DNA of 64,000 nt from Trebouxia sp. TZW2008 (taxonomy: Eukaryota; Chlorophyta; Trebouxiophyceae; Trebouxiales; Trebouxiaceae): NCBI GenBank assembly GCA_002118135.1, contig BDIU01000511.1, positions 31,061 through 95,060 of the forward strand, given 5' to 3'. The stretch's first letter is position 1; each line of letters starts with the position of its first letter. Position numbers and translations under genes: made by a program. Below, in pieces: positions 11,329 through 23,300 of the stretch. The notes under the pieces were generated by a model. It searched no databases and was not told where the DNA came from. It saw only the letters and a list, made by a program, of their open reading frames with translations.

Positions 11329-14300
11329 ATGGCAGATGCACCAACTTCTGGTCAACAGGAATCAAGCCTCAGACGCAGGCGCAAGCAAGGAGTCCTCAAT
11401 GATGAGGCCTGGAACATGGAAGATGAGTTAGCAGAGTACGTCAGAAACGCTCGCATGTATCAAACAGCCTGCATACAACATGAGTACCAAGGCACCATTG
11501 CACATGCTAGATGCAGTTGCAATAGCCATAAGCTCATGCTGTGCCCTCATCCAAGCACATGACAGATGCAGTTGCCAGGAGAGCCACAACATCATGCTAT
11601 GCACTCAGCAATGCGCATGATGACTGCAGTTGCCGCAGCCAAAAGGTCTTGCTGTGGTGTTGCCGTGCTCAGGAACCAGGACGCATGACCTCAAACACAG
11701 TCTGCATTGGCATGTGCAACAAGGCACCAACAGACGTTTACAGTTTGCACCTCACACAGCCATGGTCATGCTGAGCACAGGGATGAGGCGCTAGCGCAGA
11801 TGAGCGTAGTAGCCACAAGGTCATGCTGTGCACAGGGAGACTGCTCAGTTCGCAGGCAGCGACAAGATATCTGCGCAAACTAGTTTTTGCCTTCAGTGTG
11901 GTCACATCAGCATGCTGTGTACAGGGATGAGGAGGCACTTGCAGACATGGGTGCCTTCAACCGGGAGTACGAGAATGACAACTCGTGGGAGCAGCTGCAG
12001 GAAGATGAGTATGGTCATCTTCGTCCTCTGGTGAGTGCTTTTGCATGGCATGCCTTTGAGCTGCAGAAGCTTTGCTTTGAGGAGCAAGAGCCAGCCTGAT
12101 CAAAACCCAGAGGCTTGATCACTTCCCTCAATGGTCGTCTTGCAAACTTCAGTCACCACATATATCAGCCTCAATCTCTTTATCTAACAATCATTGGATG
12201 TCAGCTCGACCCTCCTTTCTGCATTGTCAAGCAAGTATTATTTCAACTGATGATTGTCTTGGATGAAGGCATTGTGCCTTGCATACGTACAGCAACTTGT
12301 CATTGTCAGGGCACTTGATGTAAGGACATTCTCAGTCTTAAGGACAACGCCATTGGTAACCAAATCACTGCATTTTGACTGCAGTGGCACCTCTGGGTTC
12401 TGAGAAAGGACACTTTGACATAAGGACAAATTTCTTGGGAACCAAAGCAGTGATCACAAAGAGAAGTCACTGTAGTTTCACGAAAAAGCATTGCACTAGG
12501 GAGATGGCTGCTGCAGGATGTGCGAGAGGAGCAAAGAGCAAAACGAAAGCGACTGCTAAGTGCTGCAGCCAGTGCACGCATCCGACGAGGGATGATCAGG
12601 TATCTCACGGTATGACAGCAGGGCATTGTATAGACTGCACACATTGCACAGGCTGTATTCACCAATCCAACATGCTTCGGTGACTGTCTCCCTGTTCACA
12701 ACACATGACTTGCTTGAGTATGCCTGCAGCACTTGACCACCCCCAGATACGCCTGCAGGACTTGACCACCCCAGGTTGATGACGACACCACAGATCTTAT
12801 GCATGTGCTTGAGTCTTGACCTCCATGCACATAAGGCATAAGCTGTTGGATTCTGCTCACAGCATCAACAAATTCAAGCATCAGTGAAGACATCAAGCTC
12901 CTTGTGAAGACCAAAGTTGCACGCTGAAGCTTGCAGCTCAATACATATGTGTGCCAGTATCTGAGCATCATGAAGTAGGTTAGCATTGATTGATTTTGAC
13001 ACTGTCATTGCCCAAAACTTATCTCTATTTCGCTTTGATACACAAAGCTTCATTGGTAGCGCTCCTGTGTAGGTACTGCTGGACATGAGTCGTGCCGCCT
13101 CCATGACAGATATGCGGCCCAACAGAGGAGCTATGATGATCTCGATCTTGCAGCTGTTTGTGCGGGAGTTCTTTGATCAGAACCCGCTTTCCCACCTGAG
13201 TATCATGCTGTTGCGCAATGGCCGGGCAGAACGGCTGACAGAGCTATCAGGCAGCCCTGTAAGATTGCTTTTGATGCAGTTCCATGATACCTTCTGCCTT
13301 TGGAATGCTGAGTTCCTACATGCAGTGTCATTATGACTTGATGAAATGCATCCATGGGGAAGGCGAGCACTCAATTGGTGATCTAACAACGGGCAAGAGC
13401 CAAAACAATGCCTTGCAGTTGCATGCACGCAGCTACAAAGTGTAAATACAATGCACCAAAAGCAGTCTTGACGATATTTGCAGGAGGCGCACATCTCCAA
13501 GCTGAAAGAGGGCATGGATGCAGGAGGTGACGTCTCTCTGCAGAATGGACTGGATCTAGCTGTGACCTCCCTAAAGTCAGTGCCACCTTACGGTCACAGA
13601 GAGGTGTGCAGATCCTTTACAGTCTTGCATCAATCTGCAGAAGCATCATCATCATTTGATGATGATGAGATAATGACAAAAACTGTGACTGCCTGATCTT
13701 GCCTGCATTGTTGATATGTAAAACAATCATGCCAATACCAATGTCTTCCACTGCCTGGCAAACAATGACATCCTATAGCACAATACTGGCTTGTTGTGCA
13801 GATCATGAGTACATTACCTCAGCACAATTAACAAATGGTGCTTGCATGGTGTTGAGCATGTTGCGTCTGATTTGTTGTGCTATGCTTCAATAGGCCTCTG
13901 CAAGGTGCCATGCACATTCAAAGCAATACAATATTGCATGGCAGAGTCTTGAACCAATGTTTGCAGCAGCAGTGGACACACTTTTTTATACCTGCACACA
14001 CTATCATACAATGAAGGACATCAATAGGAATACATCCTTTTTGCGCAGGTACTGATCCTGTTTGCTGGGCTGTCCACCTGTGATCCTGGCAATGTGCTGG
14101 ACAGCATTAAGGTGGCCAAGCAGCAGCGTGTCAGAGTGTCCGTCATTGGGCTAGCAGCTGAAGTCCACATCTGCAGAGTCATCACTGATGTAAGTATGCA
14201 GCTTATCATCCTCTTGCTTTTGCCCATTGCAACAAACTCCTGCGTAAACTCGTCCTAACAACAGGGATTAATCGCTTTGCAAGTATGCTTACTACAAAGT

Positions 14301-15722
14301 GTTTCCGGCATACTAGCCCCATACATGCATGCATGGTTACATGCAGATCTACCCTGCAATCCACTGGGTACTTATCTGGTTCCGCTTTGCATGGCATGCA
14401 TGCACTAAGACAAGTCTAGTCTCATGACAGCTGCAATGCAGGGATCCCTGCAAGAATGCCAGGACACTTGGTCTCTTGTGTGTTGCAGTTGCCCTTGGAC
14501 TTTGACTTGTCTTGTAAGCACATGCCATGCATTGTTGCACACTGCAGCATTGATAGACTGCAGTCAAGTGACAGTCTGACAGGCGAGCTGCTGCAACTGT
14601 GCTTTCTGCCTGCTTGTAGCTTGCGTGAGCCAGGTCTCTAGCGTGTGCAGGCTGCAGGTTTGCTCTTGTGAGTGTCCACATTGTTTGCAAGAGCCAGTTT
14701 TCCTTGTATGTGTGCAGGACACAGGGGGCACGTACAGTGTAGGCATGAGTGACAAGCATGTGGAGGAGTGTGTGGTGGATCACGCTCCCCCACCACCCAC
14801 CCGGGCCTCTGGGGCTGGAGCCTCCCTGGTGGGTCCCTGCTCTAACATGCATGCATGTGACTCTCATCCATCAATGAGCATGGGACGCTTTGCCAAATCA
14901 TCTCCCACTTGACTCACTATTGCATCATTACTGTGTGCTGTTGTCACAGGTCAGGATGGGCTTCCCTCAAAGAGCAGCAGATGGGCCCACAGCTGTGGCA
15001 TTTGTAGGGCCCGAGTGCCTGCTGCAGAGTGGCGGCTTCACATGCCCTCGCTGCAAAGCTAGGGTCATAGATCTGCCCAGTACTTGCCACGTGTGCGGCC
15101 TGACACTGGTTTCATCTTCCCAGCTGGCCAGATCCTATCATCATCTTTTTCCTGTTAAGCCTTTTGTTGAGGTGCCAAGCAATGAGGTCTCTGACAGAGC
15201 TTTGGTGAGAAGTCTTCAAGTCTTATTTGCTGCTGTCTTTTGCTGTACAGTTCAGAAGGCTGTCTACCTGTTATTGTAAGGGCTGGCAAACTTGCAAAAT
15301 AAAGGATCAAGCTTGTATGGGCACTTGAGTCATCTGCACATGATGCTGCAAGTGCAGGCTGCATAGCTTTCTGACAGGCTGTAGGTTATTGCATGTCGAC
15401 AGGCAAGCGCTTACCCTACCATTTCTTTACGCTGAATATGAAATTGCCTTGGTCACTGCAGGACACAGCAAACAAGGCCACATCAGCTTTGCCAGAGCGT
15501 GAAGGTGTCTACTGCCACGGTTGCTTCACAGATTTGTCTGCAAGCCAGAAAGAAGATCAAGAATCAGGCGTTGTTTTGCAATGTTCTGAATGCAAACACT
15601 TATTCTGTTTTGACTGTGATGTTTATGTTCATGAGAGCTTGCATAATTGCCCAGGCTGTGAGTCACTCCCTGAGAGACATCGTCATGAGGACGAGAATGG
15701 CGATGCCATGTTATTAAAATGA
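11329..15722 (+). CDS. GTF2H2: TFIIH core subunit p44 (GTF2H2/SSL1)
   Basis: This is the ring-finger/vWA subunit of general transcription and repair factor TFIIH, which activates the XPD helicase in the nucleus. Nine exons: 11329-11483, 11925-12030, 12517-12609, 13073-13258, 13484-13603, 14049-14189, 14718-14828, 14950-15186, 15462-15722, about 469 residues. The vWA-like part carries FFDQNPLSHLSIMLLRNGRA, ERLTELSGSP and the family block RVRVSVIGLAAEVHICR. It is followed by RMGFPQ and a first zinc site (CPRCKARVIDLPSTCHVCG, then LARSYHHLFP). The C-terminal C4-type ring has CHGC, CSEC, CFDCDVYVHESLHNCPGC. Phases agree at every junction. The exon 1 end at 11483 is the least certain, because it was chosen to give phase 2. 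The start ATG precedes ADAPTSGQQESS; no in-frame ATG lies closer to the conserved region. Confidence 0.93.
11773..11800 (+). repeat. Intronic echo of the start of TFIIH p44 exon 2
   Basis: GAGCACAGGGATGAGGCG followed by CTAGCGCAGATG repeats the exon 2 acceptor and first codons at 11918-11948 (GTACAGGGATGAGGAGG, then CACTTGCAGACATG). The acceptor AG is retained. Reading on from it does not reach the conserved sequence. The same intron carries smaller repeats based on ATGCAGTTGCCAG and CATGCTGTGCAC between 11500 and 11840. Confidence 0.6.
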
Positions 15723-16295
15723 CAAGTTGCACATCCAGCATGCTCGCTGTCATCACATTGTGAAACATAAAGCGGGAGCCACAAATTCAGACTGACTTTA
15801 CGGGTGTACATGCATTCGGTTGTTTGGATAACGTTCACTGATAACTCAGCACCGCACACCTCAGGTACAAATATTGCATTGGCCGTTGAACATTTTGCAA
15901 AGCTACAGCAACCATATCCTCTTGCACAATACAAACAATGCTGAAATGACTACGCTATCGTTGGCTTCAATGGCTCAAAGCTGCCAAAAGGAATTTGCAT
16001 CCAGTCATCAGCATCTGCACCAATGATGCATGGGGATATATCACTGCCAGGACACCTCTTTTCCTGGACACATACACAAACGCAGCTCACACCACACATA
16101 ACTGACAAGCCACTCTATCATGGGAAACTCCTTTGCAACAAAACACTATACATGTTGCTCAATCTCATGTGAACAGCATCCCAGTCAGATGCAAGACAGA
16201 TGCAACATTGTCACAATTCAAATAAGCCTTCAACAGCCACTAAGCATTGTGCTGTCACAAAGAGGCAAATGCTAAATCATCCAAGGCACCAAGCA
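15723..16295. other. Convergent 3' interval
   Basis: The interval lies between the stops of TFIIH p44 (+) and the GT54-like gene (-). No coding, RNA or repeat signal is visible to me. Confidence 0.6.
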
Positions 16296-19200
16296 TCATG
16301 CAGTCACAAAATGGCACACCTGGAATCTCTCATTCTTTGCAATGGACCAAACGGCTGCCATGGACTCATAGCACCCAGGGAAGCTGGGGCGGTCAACCCT
16401 GACAGTGAAAGAGGATACAGTGCCAATATGCTCCAGCAGGTTGTACTTGTATGCAGCCATTGGGCGGCGGCGATTGGCTAATGTGCGAGGGCCATGGCCG
16501 CTGAACCACTCAAGCCAGATCAGGTCAGGAGGCAGGCGCTCTATGCGTGTCCTGCACCCATTGCATCAGCATATACAGTCATTGTGTTTACAGTGCCTAT
16601 ACACTCCAGCAGAATGCAATTGTAGACATCCATTGGGCGGCGGTTGTTGGCCAATGCGCGAGAGCCGTGGCCACTGAATCATTCAAGCTAAATCAGGTTG
16701 GGCGGCAGGCACTCTATGCGTGTTCTGCAAAGATGCTGTCAGTCTTAGTAGGGTGTGGCCGGTGTAAGCAAGCTGACAACAGAGTCCACTTGCTTCAGTC
16801 AGTGCATGCAGTGATTCCTTCTGTGTTTTGCTTGCACAGTGAGGCTTGAGATCAGACACAAGGTTCTTTGACCGGCAAAATGTCAGAGAAGAGACCAGAT
16901 GCGCCACATAGCATGCCATGCTCAGCATCATGGAAAAGTGAGTGATGTGCATGCCAAGTGCTCGCATTGTCTTGCTGGCGATCATGCCAGCACAATGCAG
17001 ACAAACACATGGTCCTGACATTGACCTGCTCCATGTGAAACTCATCAAAGGTCAAAGTCACTGAGGCCTCACCGCATGTATCTGGCAAACACTTTGAGGT
17101 CCTCAGACTTCAGTAGGATGCCGTTCATGCCGTAGGAAATGCGCAGGCCCATCCATTGTGTGGTTGGCAAGCTTGGCATGGCATTCAGCTTGGCCACAAT
17201 GTAGGGCAGTAACCTCATGGTGTGTGGACACATTCTGCATGCATTGGGAGCTGTGATACACCGCTGATTGCATGTACTTGTCAAACAGTTTGACGTCTGC
17301 AGACTTGAGCAGGCTGCCAATCATGCCGCAGGAGATGCGCAGGCCCAGCCATTGGGTGGTGGGCAAGCTTGGCATGGGATTCAGCAATGTAAGGCAGCAA
17401 CGGCATGGTGTGTGGACACATTCTGCATGCACTGACAGCTTTTACAGGCCAAAGCACCAGCTAGGCAGCTACCTCCCAATTTGTAGACACGTTCTGCATG
17501 CACTACAGAATGTGACAGACCACAGTGAGTGGCATCAGGATCCGATAGGGCAGCGATCTCATGGTGTTTGGACACAATATGCATGCAGTGACAGCTGTTA
17601 CAGGCCAAAGCAAGCAGCAAGGCAGCAAGCGCATGGTGTGTGGACACATTCTGCATGCACTGCAAAATGTGACAGACTACAAAAATATCAACTGGGCAGC
17701 AACCTCAGGTGTGTGGATATATTCTGCATGCACTGACAGCTGTTACATGCCAAAGCAAGCAGCAAGGCAGCAAGCGCATGGCGTGTGGACACACTCTGCA
17801 TGCACTGCAAAGTGTAAAAGACTACAAAAATAGCATCTTGGATCAACTGGGCAGCAACCTCATGGTGTGTGGACACATTCTGCATGCACTGACAGCTGTT
17901 GCGGTTCACAGCAAAGCAGCAGCTCGTGAGCAGGAAGGGTCATGTGCTGCAGATACTTGCAGGCTGAGCGTCGTGTTGTTGGGAAAAGGTAAGTTGAATG
18001 AGAAGAAACAGCAGACATGTCCTGGCAACATTGCTTAAATAATATAGTAAGTGTTTACACTTTCCAGCAAATGTGCTAGGTGTGTCTGGCCCGAGTCCTT
18101 TACCGCCAGGCCGGGTTGTTCTGAGCTTCACAATAAGGACGGTTGATGTTCACCATGCAAAAGTCAGACAAAACAATGTCGTTCCATATCTTCACATTGC
18201 TTGCAGCTTTGACTGATATTAGTCGAGAGGCGGTGATGCTCTGCAAGCTGAATCCAGCAGTCTGCTTGCATTGCTAGCTTGACAGTACTGGTTGCGTGTC
18301 TGTGTGGTGATTGACTGTCATGCAAGGACAGAAGCGTAAGTGAGGCACCTGAAGTCATCTTCCATGAACAGGTAGTGATGGGCCATCGGCTGTGCCGTTT
18401 CCATCAGCTCAATCAAGTCACATGTCTGCTTTCTGACCTCCCTGCACATGCAGCATGCAAGCTTGATGGCAGGCTGCATTGAACATTCACTGTTGCCATG
18501 CCATTTTACTGCACATGCTGTGTAAGATGCTGCAATCTGCTGGTCTTCTCAAGCTACACAATCATAGCGCACAGTGCAGCTGTGCACCTACAAGTACCTG
18601 AGATATCAGAGAAACACTTAACAAGCTGATGCAAGCTGTTTCCATGTGCTGATTTTGCGCTTGCTGGTCACAACCCTACTGATGGAAAGCGTTGGGATTG
18701 TATGCGCAAGATAGACAGGCATGCAGGTGATTCTCAGGACACATTTATGCAGCACGTCCTTTCAACTGCCTGATCTATCATACTACCCAGCACACAACAA
18801 GATCTGCAGCTGAAGTGACCGTACTGCACGGCTTGCAGCAGTAGTGCAGCTCAACTAGCAACACTGCATGGCATGCGCAGGTCAAACCTGCCTGGGATGT
18901 TGTTTGGGTTGTTGTGATCATCAGGCTCAGGCTTGTCTGGTGAAGCAGGGTCTTCCACTGTTCCAGGGTTATCCAGGAATTGCACATACTGCACAGCTTT
19001 TTGGGCAAACACGTCATTGTCGTCATGTGCACCCTGCTGAATGCGGATTTGAAGTGTAGAATACACCCTGTGCTGACCGGGCTTATTGTTCATGACAATG
19101 ATTCTGACTTTGTCAAAGAATGGGTCTTTGGGATCTATGGGCAGCTCTGACAACAGGTGCTGAAGAGTTGGTGTGAGGTAGTCTGTGTCGTTGTGACGGG

Positions 19201-19700
19201 GGACTGTGGGAATCCCAATTGCAAGCCATACTGGTGGTTTCGACATTTCTGCATAAGTACGGTAATGTCAAGCATGAGGCAATGCGCAACATGTGTGCAA
19301 CAGAGTACTGTCCAATGAAGCAGCACAGGGCAAGGTGTGGGGGCGCCAAAGGCTTCAAGTGATAGCATTGGGTCTGTCAACCACTACCTTCTTGATCAGC
19401 AGCAAACTGCTTCAAGTCTATTCTAGTTGGAGATGGATTTGTCTGAACTGCGCCAGAATGCGCTAGACTTGCTTTGGCTGCTTGCAGCTTGGTGGCAGTA
19501 GCCTGCGTTCACAAACCCTATCCTGGCAAGTCGTCAAAAAAGACAAAGAACTGTATGCTCAGCATATTGCATATAGTGAGCAGGAGTGGAAGCATGTTGC
19601 ACAGCAGGTCTAAATCTGTTGTCTGCAATCACCTGCAGGTCTTTGTTCAGCTGTGAGATGTCAAGAGTGGATGCTTTGAGCGCTCCCTGCCACTGACTGC
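16296..19700 (-). CDS. GnT-IV-like (GT54 family) N-acetylglucosaminyltransferase
   Basis: On the minus strand the supported exons are 19686-19633, 19502-19388, 19248-18888, 18441-18349, 17234-17073 and 16551-16296, all in phase. The family adds GlcNAc to N-glycan mannose arms in the Golgi. Key blocks are WLAIGIPTVPR (start of the GT fold), VRKQTCDLIELMETA, HYLFMEDDFR (acidic metal-binding motif), then QWMGLRISYGMNGILLKSED and RPMAAYKYNLLEHIGTVSS. These fall in the order I recall for MGAT4-type enzymes. The exon coding TLDISQLNKDLQ suggests a coiled-coil stem. The 5' end, with the expected signal-anchor, is not resolved; a start near 20030 (MFELNAANAAQ) is possible. It is head-to-head with gamma-tubulin. 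Substrate specificity is inference. Confidence 0.75.
16605..16735 (-). pseudogene. Dead duplicate of the last GT54-like exon
   Basis: On the minus strand, just upstream of the working last exon (16551-16296), lies a second copy of its acceptor and first ~100 bases. Where the working copy reads RIERLPPDLIWLEWFSGHGP, this one reads RIECLPP, then NLI, a stop, LE, another stop and FSGHG. Two in-frame stops make it non-functional, though a TTTGCAG acceptor survives. Confidence 0.8.
17235..17910 (-). repeat. Array of copies of one GT54-like exon start
   Basis: The acceptor and first codons of the exon at 17234 (TGCATGCAG/AATGTGTCC on the minus strand) are repeated around 17421, 17491, 17577, 17648, 17720, 17796 and 17877, at roughly 70-85-base spacing. 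The copy beginning near 17422 extends through the whole exon to about 17275 and reads LPTTQWLGLRISCGMIGSLL. Relative to the working exon it lacks about 8 bases after TACATT, so it shifts frame. The other copies are short. This is a decayed exon-edge tandem array. Confidence 0.75.
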
Positions 19701-20322
19701 ATAACATGCACGCTTTCAGCCTGTTGCTACGACATATGCATGCCACAAAAGCCTGCCCGTCAGAATCAGACGCACATGTCTCTTGAAGCATCAGGCAAGG
19801 ACCGTCTGGACAACAGCCACACCAAGATCAACACAGCATTGCAGCTCAAGCTGAACACCAGCCAAAAGCTGTAACGCTGTCTCTTGCTTTCATCCAAGCT
19901 ACTCCGAGACACCACACGATAGCTTCGGCTGGACATACTCTGGCTGCGTCAGACTACAACAGGCGCAGCACATACAATCTGAGAGCATTCCTGCTTGCCT
20001 GGTTGCGCTGCATTGGCTGCATTGAGCTCGAACATGATCAGGCGTCAAAGTCTGAGTGCTTTGCGTTGGGACTCTAAAATTGCAACATATGCTTGCCGCT
20101 TTGCGCAGAGCCATCTTCCCAAGCGCTACTTGACTGTCACAGTTGCGAGAATTGACTCGACTGCGAGCTGGAGTACGGCATTGACGTGACAAACAATCGC
20201 CCGGTCGTTTAAGGCGGTTTGCACTGATCAAGATCTAGCCTGCGCAAAACGCACCCTCCGGCATAGGCGCTTGTCAGCGTTAGGACAAATGCTTGCTCGG
20301 ACCTGACGGCAGCGCTGCTGAC

Positions 20323-23300
20323 ATGCCGCGAGAAATCATCACTTTGCAAGTTGGCCAGTGTGGCAACCAGATCGGATCAGAGTTTTGGAAAAAGGCAGGC
20401 CATTCACAAGCTGTCGAAGTCATCCCCGTCAGCTGGTCAACGTCGCTTTTAATGCAACTGTTTTGCTGTTGCAGCTATGCAAAGAGCATGGAATCAACAA
20501 AGATGGACTCCTAGAAGACTTTGCCACACAGGTACTAAGTCAGCTGTGACTTGCCGAGCACAGAAACAGACATACGCAATGTCAACAGCTCATCTTGGTG
20601 CGCAGGGAGGCGACAGAAAGGATGTGTTCTTCTATCAAGCTGACGATGAACGATTCATCCCCAGGGCGCTTCTGTTGGATTTGGAACCAAGGCAAGTGTG
20701 CTACTCAATTTCATGTGCGGCACAGCAAAGCTTTGATGTGCACATTGTGATCATGTCCTACACGCATAGGACACGCTGTATCAAAGTTTGCATCAACCTA
20801 CCAATGTTGAAGCATCAATCACCAATCGCCAAGCTCATGTGCACAGGGTCATTAATGGCATTCAAAATTCTGACATCAAGAATCTGTTCAACCCCGAGAA
20901 CATCTTCATGTCAGATCATGGTGGTGGCGCTGGCAACAACTGGGCCAGCGGGTATCATCAAGGAGAGAGCGTACAAGAGGACATTCTAGACATGATAGGT
21001 GAGCGTTTTGAGCTGAAGGGCTCGCAATATGCAGCATAAAGACCGAGCCAACATGATTCAGCATCTGAGCATCATCAGAAGCAGACGTGCTACTCGAAAG
21101 CATTGGCGTTTGACATGCTTGCAGCCCATACTCCACTAGCTCACCTCACTTGTCCCCAGCGCTTGCAACTACTTCCTGTCTTGTTGCGGCAAATTGAGGC
21201 CAGGCCTCGCCTTGTGTTGCCATGTTTACATATCCTGCCAGCAAGCACAAAACCCATGTGTTTGTGCAGACAGAGAAGCTGGTTACAGTGATAGTCTTGA
21301 AGGCTTTGTGTTATGCCATAGCATAGCAGGAGGGACAGGCTCTGGCATGGGATCTTACATGCTTGAAGCCCTCAATGACCGCTTTCCCAAAAAGCTTGTG
21401 CAGACATACAGGCGAGCAACTTGATGTCCTACTGCTTTGATATCTGCAGCGTAGCAACACATTCCACTATCTCAACTATGCACCAGCTCATATGCAATTC
21501 ATGCCATGATCTGCATGCGCCTGATTTGATGGCACATTCGTTGCATGTCAGAGCTGCAATGCGTGCAGTAGTTGTGACATGCACATCACTCAGGCAACAC
21601 AGACAAGCTGAGGCAAAAGCTGCTTTGCTTGAGATTGTAAAACAAAGATCTCCAGATTCTCACATTGCCATAACGGCACAATTGCTCAATTTCAGCTTGC
21701 TCACCTCCTTGTTTTGCAGTGTGTTCCCCAACCAGAATGAGACCAGCGATGTGGTTGTTCAACCTTACAACTCGCTGCTGACTCTCAAGCGCCTCACGCT
21801 CAACGCTGATGCTGTTGTTGTGCTGGACAACACAGCGCTGAACCGGATTGCAGTTGAAAGGCTGCATGTTGCACAGCCGTCGTTTAGTGAAACCAACTCC
21901 CTGGTCTCCACTGTCATGGCTGCCTCTACAGCTACATTGAGATATCCAGGTGAAATCAAAGCAATGTTCCATCCAATTTTGTCATGCTCATCCTGCCAAC
22001 AGTACTATTGGAACCCAAGTGACATTCCATCAAGACATCTGTGCTGCTTGCCTGCTGCACGTGCTGTCTCATTGATTTATGCCAATACTGGCCAACACAT
22101 GCACCACACCAACAGCAAGTATGCCTTGCTCACCTTGTCAAGGGGCAACATTGGCAGATGCAGAATAATGCGCTGTGCATGTCCAGCAGCATCAAAGCGC
22201 TGGCACAATCTCAAATTATGCTTGAGTTTAGCACACATGGGCCATACCATGTCATTGTGACATGCTTGCCATGTCATCATGACATGCTTCCCTAGGCTTT
22301 GGCAGCAGTTGGTCACATATGCTTGTGGTGACAAGTCTTGGCAGACACTCAAAAGGCATGCATGCATGCTTGCAGGATACATGAACAATGACCTGGTTGG
22401 CTTAGTGGCGTCTCTCATTCCCACTCCAAGGTGCCACTTCCTCATGACTGGCTACACACCTTTGACTGTGGAGAGGGAAAGAGAAGCAGCAGTCATGAGC
22501 ACAGTGCGCAAAACAACAGGTATGACTTGATTGGTCCTGGTGTTTGCATGCATCATGTGGGCTATTATTCACAGCAGCTGAAGTGTCAAGTGCTCATCAG
22601 AAAGCTACCTGACTATCAAGGCAACAAAATACACAGAATAAGGGAGCCTGAAGGCACGTGTGTCTGATACAGGGCTGTCAGCAGCCTGCTGTCTTGCCTT
22701 TGTCTGGTGATGGCAGACTTCGTGGCAAGCAAATTTGGCTGACAAATGCAAGCTGCAAAATGCTGACCTGAGATGCTGCTGTGCAGTGCTGGATGTCATG
22801 CGGAGACTGCTACAGCCCAAGAACATCATGGTGTCAGCACATGCCCGCACAAAGGAGTACGACAAATCAAAATACATCTCCATCCTGAACATCATCCAGG
22901 TCTGCTGCATGTGTTCCTGTAAACTGTTTGCTTTGGCATCACAACAAACAACCTCCCCTGAATATTGCAATCACTGACAATCTCTCACGCATACAAGCGT
23001 GCAGCACTGAGTGCCCAGCAGCTTCACCTAATGCAAAGTTGATGATGTGTCTATCATAACCCTGCCAAGTCTGCTGTTCATACCTGCAAGGAAGAGATTG
23101 AACAGGTTTTGACTGGTGCGTTCCTCATGAGAGCATATAGACTACTGTCCAACACGTCCATATACGGTGTCAATTGTGCAGGGTGAGGTTGACCCAACTC
23201 AGGTGCACAAGAGTTTGCAGCGCATCAGAGAACGCAAGCTGGCCAACTTCATTGAATGGGGACCTGCCAGCATACAGGTATGTGAGATTCTAAAATGACA

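Noticed and set aside
17235..17910. Possible CRISPR-like array because of regular short repeats
   Set aside because: The repeats are decayed copies of a neighbouring exon edge with no unique spacers. The genome is eukaryotic and no cas gene is present.
21421..22260. Plus-strand ORF of 279 residues in the gamma-tubulin region
   Set aside because: It is intron read-through joined to the real exon 21720-21949. Only the part coding for tubulin sequence is supported.
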